A stretch of DNA of 64,000 nucleotides, from NCBI GenBank assembly GCA_001247695.2, contig LGRX02025771.1, positions 94,986-158,985 of the forward strand. The letters run 5' to 3'. The notes under the pieces were generated by a model that was given only the letters and a program-made list of their open reading frames with translations, was not told the origin of the DNA and did not search any database. This document shows, in pieces, positions 34,360-46,300 of this stretch. Source of the stretch: Cymbomonas tetramitiformis. Lineage: Eukaryota; Chlorophyta; Pyramimonadophyceae; Pyramimonadales; Pyramimonadaceae. A program made the position numbers and the translations under genes. How positions within the stretch are numbered: the stretch's first letter is position 1; the number at the start of each line of letters is the position of its first letter.

Positions 34360-37300
34360 ATGGACTCGTCGTTGGGCAAGGCTCCCGTTCGCAGAGCGTG
34401 GAATAAGCATCACATAAAGCGGAAAGGTTTGCATGTGCAAGTCGGTTCGAAGGTAATTTCTAGAATACTCCATTTACCTTCTTGCCCGGTTTGGCTACCC
34501 GTCGATTTCTCATTCGTCGTCTACTTTCGAATTGAGCTTTCCACGTGATCCGAGCGAAACACGACTCACACCTACCTCTTTTGGCTCACTCGTTTTTCGC
34601 AGGCCCAGCGCGAGCTGAATGAAGTGGCTACTAGCATCGGTGAGTTACAGACAGCAACATGCTTTCGTTGCGGATGCCAACTCGCAATGTTTTTTTCGAC
34701 TCACTGCGCGGCTTCTTTCTAAATTGTGGCTACCTGTTTTCACCGTAAGTTTTGGACGAAAGTCTAGCACTCAACAGAATGAAATTCGTGCTATTTCTTT
34801 TTTGCCCAATGATTGGCGGTTCCCCGTTTCCCCGTTCTGTCCACGCGCTGCAGCAGAGGAGGCCTCCAGAACAGTACTTTCGTCGCAGTTTCCTCTTTTC
34901 TCGTATCGGCATAGTCTACGGTTCTAAAGTTCAGCGTCGTGTTTCGCAGGATCCGGCAGCAAGACTGTTCACCAGATCGGCTCGGAAAGTGCGGGTCGTG
35001 AGAACCAAAAGGCTGCTATTGTTGAATCTTTCGAAGATGATGACGACATGTCAACAAGCTCTCGTGCAAGCAAGGTACCGTTCGATCTTTGCGGCAGGAA
35101 CAACTGTGTTCAGTGCGCTTCCTCGAAGAGTTCCGCGCGACACGTGCGATACGACGGTTGGATCCTCAGCACTACGACGGTGCATTACCTGCAGTGCCCT
35201 GCCGGGGATTAGCTCCCTAACCCGCGCAACTTCGGGGGGCGGCTTGCAGGGTCGAGCAGGGAGCGATGTCGACGTCGAGCGCATCCGAGAGGAGTTGCAA
35301 CAAGAGCACAACAAGCAACTCTCGGAATTTCAAAAGGTGTTTGCGCGCCGCCTGTCTTCAACCTGCACGTTCTGGAGGCTTCCCTTTCGATGCGCCAGCC
35401 TGTTTTGTCGTCGGTACTGCCTCCCCCTTGGTTCTCTGTTATTTGTTATGCGTGCCGGTGACATTCACGTCTTACTCGCGTCTTTGCAAACGGCGCGCGC
35501 ACGCGGAACGGCGAGTTTTTCCGGCCGCTCCTCGGCTCTGACGCGACGAAACGACAGTCTGCCGTCGAACATCGCACGAGTCCTCAATAAGTCGCGGGTA
35601 AAACTCCGCACTGGTGTCCGGGTCTGGCACGCACACCGTCGAACGTGGACGTTGGCTTCTCACCTGCGCCTGATCCACGCGCGGAGCATCCTCCTGGGCG
35701 ACGGGGGGGGCGCACAAGCAGAGACGGGCCCCAGAAGCCACATGTATGCCCTCCCAGCAAGGACCGTCCGCTAGCCTGGCGGCATCTGCGCCACGTGGCA
35801 TCGCGCATCGCCTCGAACAGGATGTGCGCGTCTTCACCTGTGAGACTGGCAACGCCGGCACACCGTGTCAGCATCGCCGCGCTGGAGGCCCGCGTATATG
35901 GCCGCCAGCCTGGCGTCCAGCCCGCGAGGCACTTCCGGTGCTGGAGCTGACCCACGTGAGGTGCCTCCGCAGTCGCTGCTGCAGAAGGAGAGTCAGCTGG
36001 AGGAGCTGCAGCTGGAGCTGGCCGAGGTGTCCTCCTTTCAGTCCCTGAGCCCTTGCACGCCGAAGACCCCGCTGTCCCGCGAGGAGGAGCTCGTGCAGCG
36101 GCTCAAGGCGAGCCACGCGAAGGCCGCGGCGAGCGATCTGCAGATGGGCCGACTGCAGCTGCAGGTGGACCGCCTCGAGGAGCGCCTCAGCGCGCGCCGG
36201 GTGCACTCGGACAAGCAGAGCCAGGAAACAAGCGCGCGCGCTGCTGAGATGGCCGCGGATATCGTCAAGGTGCGCCGCGCTTCCCCCTAACTTCGGGAAT
36301 GGCTCTGCCCGCTGAGGACTGAGATGAAGCCGAAAGAAATGCACCAAGAGGTTGTCATTGTTGGACTTTGGCACCTCGGCTAGTCACACGAAAACGAGCG
36401 AGGACCTTTCGCCTGCGCCAGATGTCAGTGGAGTAGTCACTGAAGACGGTGGGATCTGCGCTATCTGCCTGGCTTCCCTTCTTCTTGGTGCCTTGCAGAA
36501 GCGACGCAGAAGCCGGGCCATCTGCAGCCTGTCACCAACTGAGGGCGAGTCCGCCAGTGTTTGGTGAGAAGGCCAACTCGGCTTGTGTGGGCCCCCCTGA
36601 GTCGGCGCGACCGCGCGTGTGCAGTCTGCAAAGGCGGCGCAGGCGAAGGCCGAGGAGGAGGCGCAGGAGCTGCGTGCGAGGTTCACTGAGGCGCAGACGA
36701 GCCTGGACGACAAGCAGCAGGAGCTGGAAAAGAGCAAGGCGGCTCTCCGTGAGACCAACCTCGCTGCGTCTAACGCCAGCGAGGCCCTCGAGGTGGGCTC
36801 ACTGCAACGGGGCGTGAGGGTGACCGAGGGACCTACAGCGAGGCCCTCGTAGTGGGCTCACTGCAACGGGGCGTGAGGGTGACCGAGGGACCTACCGATA
36901 GTGCGCTTGGGGGGGCCGGGTCGGGGTGGCTGCAGGCTGCTGAGGAGCGCGAGGTGACTCTGACGACAAACCTGAAGTTGTATAAGAGGGATACTGAGGC
37001 GGACATCAACAGGTCCCCACCTGCCACCTTGCCTCGCCCTTCCCTCCCTCACTGGCCCGTCAACGGAGACCTGAGATCAGAACATGCCCGCGGCCTTCGC
37101 GCCACCATGTTGTAAGATGCGAGTGACACATGCATGTGGCCTTCGCGCCACCCTGTTGTAAGATGCGAGTGACACATGCCCGCGGCCTTCGCGCCACCCT
37201 GTTGTAAGATGCGAGTGACACATGCCCGCGGCCTTCGCGCCACCCTGTTGTAAGATGCGAGTAACACATGCGTGCGGCCTTCGCGCCACCCTGTTGTGAG

Positions 37301-40300
37301 ATACAAGTGACACATGCCCGTGGCCCTCCTCATCTATGCCTGCACACCTCTGCAGTGCCACGATCCTGCCGGAGTGTTTAGATCCCATGAGCAGCATGCA
37401 GCGCCCTGGTGAGTCGAGATGACCGCGCTGCGCGTCATAACAGGTTGGACAAGCTGCGGGAGAACGAGGCCAAAGCGCGGGTGCTCGCAGAGAGCAGGTG
37501 CGTGGCAGCTTCGTCACCGGCTCACTGCCACATGGCATTCCGCTTCCCCGCGGAAATGGCAGGTTGGAGGAACGGCGGTGCTGGATGCTACGATCTTGGG
37601 GGCTGCCATAGCCACGTGGCAAGGCTGTGCTCTGCCCCCTCCTCAGCAACCAATGCGGAGTGACCTCGTGCTGCCGCCGTGGCGCAGGCTCATTTAGTAC
37701 TCGTAGCAGATGTTCCCCCTTCCTGCAGCCGCCTACGCCTCGCTGGGCGGCGCTGTACAGTTGTCTGACGAGCCTCCCAGGGGTGTGATTTTTCTCTCCT
37801 ACCAAGTTACCTATTATCCCGTGCCACCTTTCCGGGTTCCCAGTTACATTTTTAGGGGATGACGTCATTTTGGCTTCCCAGTTACATTCTTAGGGGATGA
37901 CAGCATTCCAGGTTCCTAGTTACATTCTTAGGGGATAACAGCATTCCGGGTTTCTAGTTATATTCTTAGGGGATAACAGCATTCCAGGTTCCTAGTTACA
38001 TTCTTAGGGGATGAAAGCGCCCATTTGGTCTTCGGCTACGTGGCTATGATTGGCCACGCGATGGACTGCTGGGTGGCACCAAGGATGCTCGCATGCCGCT
38101 GCCTCGAGGGCTCGAGGTGCCGAGGTGCTGAGGGCTCGAGGTGCCGAGGCTCGTGTGCGCATGATGCTCTGAGCTCGCCCGAGCGGTGATAGCTGGGAGT
38201 GGCACGAGCGCCGCTTCTAGCCAGGGCCCCACACGTGCTCACGTGTGCCAGGGCCACTCTGCACGTCCTCGCAGGTTAGAGCAGGAAAAGCAGGATGGGG
38301 AGAACCAGCTGACGGCGCTGCAGGCGAAGTGCGCCGGGCTGGAGGCATCGCTAACTTCGCTCACGGCAGGGCTTGAAGAAGAACGGGAGAAGCGGCACCA
38401 GTGCGAAAAAGATCTCAGGGGGGAGACGGAGCGGAGCGCCGGGCTGCACACGGAGCTCGCGACGGTGCGAGGCGTGCGTGCGCCCACCGACTAGCTCGGG
38501 CGCTGCTGCGAGAGGATTGCGCCCGATACGTTTGTATGATCAGGAAAATCAGGATGAGATGGCTGACATCGCTAAGGCGTTTCGTTACTGAAAGGAGAAC
38601 ACGGCAGGGAGGCCCTGCGCGCCTGCCGCTGGTCGCACGATGCCCCGCTGCTATAAGGCTCGACCGGAAGTGTTGTATCGCTTAGCAGCCCTCAGATCCT
38701 GTGATCTCTCAACTGGAACATCCGATATTCTTCCAATTGAAAAGATTTCTGCCGTCGGATATGCTTTCAGCTGCTGGAGTCAAACTAAGGCGCACAGGTG
38801 GTGTCTGCCTCGCTGACCAGGAGCGGCACCTGCGGGAGGCGGTGGAGGGATCGCTTCACCTGGAGCGCGCGCGGCTGGAGGAGGTGGACTCCATCCACAG
38901 GGCCGAGCAGGAGCAGCACAAGGCTGTGGAGGAGGAGGCTACACTGAAGCGCCAAGAAATTGAGCAGCTCCAGGCGGCGCTGAACAGTGAGCAGTCTCGC
39001 TGCGAAGCAGCTGAGGCGGCAGTGACTGAGGCGGCGGGCCACTTGGAAATCCACGTAGCAAAGTGCGCAAAGCTGGAGGCCGAGCTCGAGGAAGAGCGGC
39101 GCGACTGCAAGCTCATGGAGAATAAGATAGGCAGTATGGAGAGCGAAAAATTAGCGCTGCAGGAGGAAATCGCTGAGGGCAATCAGGTGGGGACGTTTGG
39201 ATCTCTCTCCGGCATACGGACCTCCGCAAGCGTGCATCCCTGTGGGCACACGCGATTGTGCGCGTCCTTGGCCCGATCCAAGATTTCGGCGCATGCACAC
39301 ACACACACACGCTCAAGTGTCTGCTGAATCCTTTGATCCCCGGCATGGGTAGATAGTGCAGTCTCCTGTGGCTTCGGGGTGCCAAAGGATTCGCAAGGAT
39401 AAGCATACACACACACGCTCATCAACTGAAACGTCTCGAAGACCTGCCCTCTCGCCGTCTTGCTTTCGTTCCTTACCGCTACCTCCTATTCCCCCGGATC
39501 TCCGTCCTCTTCTCCATCGTTTCCCCTCATCGGTGCTGTTGCAGCTCCCACTGCCGCTCTCCCCTCCGCTGTTGCAGCTCCCACTGCCGCTCTCCCCGCT
39601 GCTCCCTGTTGCACCTCCCACTGCCGCTCTCCCCGCCGCTGTTGCAGCTCCCACTGCCGCTCTCCCCGCCGCTCCCTGTTGCTCCTCCCGCTGCCGCTGC
39701 CGTTGCTTTTCTTTTGTTGCTTCACACCGCAGCGCCCGTTGAGCAGGCTGACATTGCCTGAGGGCTGCCGGGGGGGGCAGGCTGACATTGACGAGGGCTG
39801 CCGGGGGATCAGGCTGACATTGCCTGAGGGCTGCCGGGGCAGGCTGACATTGACGAGGGCTGCCGGGGGGGGCAGGCACGCGATCTGCTGGAGGCGGGCC
39901 TGGAAGCAGAGCGGTTGAGCCGAGACGACCAGGCAGAGATGCGCTCCAATGTGGAGAGTGACCTCGAGCGCAGCGTGGAGGCGCAGGAGGCGGCGATGCA
40001 GGCAATGCAGGCGGAGATGAACGCCAAGAAAGCGTGGGAGAAGGAGGCCGGACAGCTGGAGGCGGCGCTCTCCGCGGAGCGCACTCTCCGCAGCGAAGCC
40101 GAGGAGAAGCTGGCAGGGGCGCATGCGGCGCAGCTGCAGCTTGAGACGCAGGCGCAAGCGCAGGCGAGGCCAAAAACTCTTCACCGCTGCTGCCCCCCTT
40201 CACCCGCTGCTGCCCCCCTTCATCCGCTTGCTTGCCCCTCCCTCCCCGAAGCTGCTTTGCCCCTCCCTCCCCAGGTGGAGAAGGCAGTGGGGATGGCAGT

Positions 40301-43300
40301 GGGGTAGAGAAGGCAGTGGGGATGGCCGTGGGGTGGAGAAGGCAGTGGGCATGGCCGTGGGGTGAGAGGCGTGGGCATGGCCGTGGGGTGGAGAAGGCAG
40401 TGGGGATGGCCGTGGGGTGGAGAGGCAGCGGGGATGGCCGTGGGGTGGAGAAGGCAGTGGGCATGGCCGTGGGGTGGAGAAGGCAGTGCGGATGGCGGTG
40501 GGGTGGAGAAGGCAGTGGGATGGCCTTGGGGTGGAGAAGGCAGTGCGGATGGCCGTGGGGTGGAGAGGCAGTGGGGATGGCCGTGGGGTGGAGAAGGCAG
40601 TGATGGCCGTGGGGTGGAGAAGGCAGTGGGGTGGAGAAGGCAGTGCGGATGGCCGTGGGGTGGAGAAGGCAGTGGGGATGGCCGTGGGGTGGAGAGAGGC
40701 AGTGGGGTGGAAAGCAGTGCGGATGGCCGTGGGGTGGAGAAGGCGGTGGGGTGGAGAAGGCAGTGGGGATGGCGCAGTGGGGGTGGAGAAAGGCAGTGGG
40801 GTGGAGAAGGCAGTGGGGCGGAGAAGGCAGTGGGGATGGCCGTGGGGTGGAGAAGGCAGTGTGGATGGCCGTGGGGTGGAGAAGGCAGTGCGGATGGCCG
40901 TGGGTTGGGGATGGTAGAAGTGGTGGACTTGGTGGTGGTGGTGGAGGGGGTTGTGGTGGGTGTGGTAATGCCACTTCCGCAACTGCCAATACATCACATG
41001 TTCCCGACCCATGTCAACAAAGAGGCCATGAGCAAAGAGAGCTTTACTGAGGGTAACTCTTTACTGAGGGTAGTCCTCAAGGGCCCTGCCGTGAAGGCCG
41101 AAGGCCTGCGCGCCTTGCAACGCCACCATGATCCTCTGCTCCCAATAAGACTCGAATGTCGGTGTAGACCACGTTGCCGAAGCCATCTCCGGCCCCAACC
41201 GATCCTGCCTTCTGCGAGCGCAATCCCGCAAGAGTTGCTTGGCCTGCTCCCCCAATCCACCAAAGGCCTCCACGGCAAAAGCCACCAACCTGTGCGGACT
41301 GATATCGCCGTACGTGTAAGCCTTCTGCCGCTCCAGCACCGCTGCAGTGTGCAACGGAACGCGAGCTGCTCCGTCCACATGTGTTTGGGCACAAGGAAAG
41401 CCCACCGCAACATCGATGACAAGGTGTCTCCCCCGCCCATCAAAGTTGAGCACCGTGATGTCAGGCCTCCAATGCGGGGAATAGCTCCTGTGATAGACGT
41501 GGGTGCGCTTCACCGAAGCCGGGTCAAACACCTTGCACAGCATCTCATACAGAACATCCTGGACTGCATCATGCCGATAGGTGAACATCCCCCGCCTGTT
41601 GCAAGCCAGGTAATGGTACCCAAACTCGTCCACCACTTCACCACACGCACAACGACCCGTGCCAACTGCCGAGATTTCCCGAACCAGGGGGATCGAAGCC
41701 CCAAGCTGAAGACACAACGCAATGACCGCAGCAGTGGGCCGCATGCGGAATCCACCTTCATGAGGGAGGGCATTGAGGTGTGCCGTAGCACCATCTCGGG
41801 AGAGGCTGAGCAACCGAGCCCGGACAGAGGAGTTTGCCCCATCAAACAAGCGCAGCCAGTCGGAACCATGTTGATAATTAGTTAGCTCTTTCTGACGCGT
41901 TGGCTGACTTGAGCCGAATCCCCCCCAAACCGGCGCCTCCTCCGGCACCCTCAAGCTCTCCGGCACCGGATGTCCCGCACCCAAAGCCTCCACCACCCGA
42001 GCCCGCGCACCACACACGTCCCCCATCGCCGCAACCATACCCGCCGCCAACGGATGCTCTCCGGCCTCCGAACCCTCCGGGGCACCAAGGTGCGGCAGCA
42101 TGTCCCTCACCGCCGGGAACAAGACCACCATTCGCCCCCACACCTGGGCCCAGGACCCAAGCCACCCAGCCGGGGCCAGGCGCTGCGCCGAAGAGAGGCC
42201 AAGCCCTCCCCACCGGGTAGGTAACTGGCTGAGGGCAACCGCCTCCTCCCCCAGCGGATAAGGGCTCCCTGCCACCTCCTGGAGGCACTCCTGGATCCCA
42301 ATATCGTGGGCCAGGGCCCCCCGCATAAGCAGGTGGGGCGGGACCCCACGGACCAGGTGCATGAAGCGCGGATGGGCACAGAACCTCAAGAGAAGGAGCT
42401 GCAGGAGCTGCACCTGAGGATCATCCAGCCGAGCAAGCTTAGGAAGAACGGCCCTGGCCGCAAACGCCATCTCGACGCACTTGTCGGCGACCCATTGGTC
42501 AGACCCCACCGGGATGCCCAACACCTTGACCCAACCCAAGGGAGTCTCCGACCCAGGCATTGGCGCCCCAACACCGTCCACCACGTCCGCAAATTCCGGG
42601 CAAGGACCAGCAGGGCTGTACACCGTGCTCTTCGAGACATTCAGTTCAAGCCCTGCAGCTCTCAATAGAGGGACAATGGTGCCATACGCCGCCCGGGCCT
42701 TATCCGGCGGTCCTATGATGTGAATGTCATCGAGGTATGCCATGATGAAAACGCCCGGGTGCTCGTCCAGAGTGGCCTGGAGGGCCGGCTGCAAAGCAAC
42801 AGCAGTGAAGAAGGGGCCCAACGGGTCACCTTGCTGGGCACCCTCTGCCGACTCCACCCACCTGAACCTCCCATCTGCCCCCTGCCACCCAAGGCGGGCC
42901 TGATGTCTGAAGCTGCTTTCCGCCATACCCAGAAGCTCCGGGAAGTTGTCGGAGACCTCCTTGTAGATCACACCGCGCTTAACCGTGTTGAAGGCGTTCT
43001 TGCAGTCAAGCGCCAGGTCAGACCACGTGGGGTCCGCACCAAGCAACGCCTGAACCGTGTGCACGCACACCTCCGCCCCTCCTGGCACCCCCACTCCAAG
43101 CTGAGCCGCCGAAGAGGCAGCCCCCTCTCGGGGAGGCGCGCTGAAGTAAGTAGCCCACCTCGTCCGCATCTGTCTGCAAACCACCTTGCTTGCAAGCCTC
43201 CGCAACGATTCTCCGCACGCAATCGGGCGCACCCCACCGCCAGGCTTCAGAAGAGCCACCAGTCTCGCGCCCATGATCCACGGCAGCACGCCTGCCGGCA

Positions 43301-46300
43301 CTCTGTCCCCCACAAACTGCTCGCAGGCGTGCTTAATGGCAGGCAAGCCATCACCCCCGCCGAAGATGACCCCGATGTGCTCGAACCTCAATTGGGAGCA
43401 GCCCGGCCCTGAGACCACTGGAAGGCGCCTGCACTCAGCCTCGACTGCCGCCTCCTCAAGCTCCAACGGGGCAGCCTGCACTCAGCCTCGACCGCCGCCT
43501 CCTCAAGCTCCAACGGGGCAGCCTGCACTCAGCCTCGACTGCCGCCTCCTCAAGCTCCAACGGGGCAGCCTGCACTCAGCCTCGGCCGCTTGCCTCCTCG
43601 AAGCCAGCGGGCGGCACTCCACCTCACAGCTGCCGCTCCTCCCAGGCTCCAGCGGGCGGCACCTCGACCTCGGCGCGCGTCCTCCACAAACAACGGGCGG
43701 CACCACTCAGCCTCGACCGCGCCTGCCTCAAGCTCCAGCGGGCGACTGCACTCGGCCTCGGCTTGCCGCCTCCTCGGCTCCAACGAGGAGGGGCGGCCTG
43801 CTCAACCTCGACGCCCCCGCCTCCTCAAGCTCCAGGCAGCTTTTGCACTCAGCCTCGACTGCCGCCTCCTCAAGCTCCAACGGGGCAGCCTGCACTCTGC
43901 CGGGAAGGCCGTCCCCAGCCGGGTGAAGGTCCCTAAGTGCCTCCAATGTCTCCTCAACGAGGGGAGCAAGGGCACCAGGGTCAAGCCGCCGGACCGCCTT
44001 CGAGAGCTGTCCCTCCTTCACCAAGCTCACCACATCAGCAAAGGCCCGCTCCTCCGAAGCCCGCCCTGGCCAGGCCGGAGCTGAAGGAACCGACACCCGG
44101 TACAGCTCCTCCCAATCGCTTGCAAGAAAGCGCCTGACCCGCTCGCGCACCACCTCCGCAGGGAGGGACTTCTTCCTGGCCTCAGGAATCGAGCCAAGCA
44201 GCAGCCGCGGAGCTAGGCCGAGAAGGCGCCAGAAGTCCTCATCACCACTACCGAGGCTTCGCATCACCCACCGCATGGCCTCAGCGAAATGGTTCCTCGC
44301 CCGCTTGGGAACATGTCTGGCCGTGGTCAGGGGGCAGGCAAACACCTCCGCCAGGTCCATCCCGCGCAGCCAGTCCCACGAGGCGTCTGGAATCACCGGG
44401 TCAGCCGGGATCTTAACCCCCGGCCGTCTGCCACGAGAGGCTCCAGGTGTCCCACCAGCCCGACCAGCCACTCCAGGCCCCGCCTCTCTCCCCGCATCCT
44501 CGCCAGCCTCCACCACCGAGGTGCACGTGGAGTGGTGGGAGGTGAGGGGCGCACCACTGGCGTAGGCAACCTCACACCTCGGGCAGGCCGCACATCCAAA
44601 GGCCGAAAGGTCCGTCAACGCATAGTCATCAGGCTCGTGGTGCTGCCGCAGGTGACGGGACATCCGCACCGGGTTGGGGTGTACTCGGGCAGTACATACC
44701 GGGCACCGGAAAGCAGGCTCATCCTCACCCGGAGGCGGGTCACCGTCATACTCCGCAGCCCTCCGCCTTCCCGCGCGCCGCGAAGCAACAACAACAGGCG
44801 CTGGGGACATCACACCGAGAGGCCGTACAGGAATGTTTCCACTTCTCCCTCCTGCACCCATTACAGCCGCCCCCTCCCCCACCACCTCCGGCCCCCAGCC
44901 AGTCCGCGCCGCTCGCCTTGCGGCCAAGTCGGCCTGTGCCGCTCTGTTGGACCTCATCGCCTCCCCCAGTGAAGTCCTACACAGCCCACAAGAGTCATGC
45001 TGTAACAGCCACCGCGCGCCACAGATCTGATGAGTGCAGGGATGCCTACAGCATGGCCATCTCACCGCACCCTGCCCCGGCTCCCAATCCTGACCGCAAA
45101 TGTAGCACTCATCCCCAAGCTCCTCCGGACCCTGCACCCGAAAAGCCGTGAGGGCGGTCACCGCCTCGCTCGCACTCAAGCCACTCGGCGCCTGAGCCAG
45201 TTCCTCAACCACAACGTTATGCGCAGGCAGCGGGCCATGGACGTTGCCACCAAGCAGAGCCCGGGCCTCCCGCATGGCATCCCATGCCGCCCGCAGGGTC
45301 AGTGTCACCATAGAACCCTGGACGAGCCCAGCACCCAGGACAAAAGAATCCCCGTCCAGCATCATAGCGAGGTACCACCGCCCTTCATGATACCTCACCA
45401 CCTCAGGAGGATGCAGGTGCTGACTGATCCCGTCAACCTCATCTGCAGAGAGGTCCCGGCTCAGGACACTTTCGCTGTGGAAAGAGGCGCCGGCACCCCC
45501 TGCCTCACCACGCAGGAGCGCCTCAAGAGCGCTAGCCTCAAGCAAAGCAAACCCTCCCCCCGGGGTGCCCGATTCCTCAACGACGGCCTCGCTCTCAACC
45601 ACAGGCGCATCGCAAGCCTCAACCGCCAACGTCCTAGCGGCCCGCGGCACGTCACCCGCCCGCCGCCCAGGCCCGCCCGGGTCCGCCAGCCGTCGCCGAG
45701 AAGCAGCCCTCACGTGCCGCCAAAGCACCTGGGCACCATCTCCCGAGAGGAACTCAATCGGAACGCGGCTGTTAGAGAGGTCAATGTCCTCGAAATTCCC
45801 AACACTGTCATCCCACTGGATTACATGCCTACACCTCCGGGGACGGTACTCGGTAACCGTCGCGACCCGTGGACCATCCTGATAGACGAACCGCAATCTG
45901 TGACCNNNNNNNNNNNNNNNNNNNNNNNNNNNNNNNNNNNNNNNNNNNNNNNNNNNNNNNNNNNNNNNNNNNNNNNNNNNNNNNNNNNNNNNNNNNNNNN
46001 NNNNNNNNNNNNNNNNNNNNNNNNNNNNNNNNNNNNNNNNNNNNNNNNNNNNNNNNNNNNNNNNNNNNNNNNNNNNNNNNNNNNNNNNNNNNNNNNNNNN
46101 NNNNNNNNNNNNNNNNNNNNNNNNNNNNNNNNNNNNNNNNNNNNNNNNNNNNNNNNNNNNNNNNNNNNNNNNNNNNNNNNNNNNNNNNNNNNNNNNNNNN
46201 NNNNNNNNNNNNNNNNNNNNNNNNNNNNNNNNNNNNNNNNNNNNNNNNNNNNNNNNNNNNNNNNNNNNNNNNNNNNNNNNNNNNNNNNNNNNNNNNNNNN

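Noticed and set aside
39313..40989. 558-codon minus frame rich in HCLLHPTAIP repeats, and 507-codon plus frame at 40362-41885 with GWPWGGEG repeats
   Set aside because: Both read through the 29-nt minisatellite and into retrotransposon DNA. Neither shows a conserved domain.
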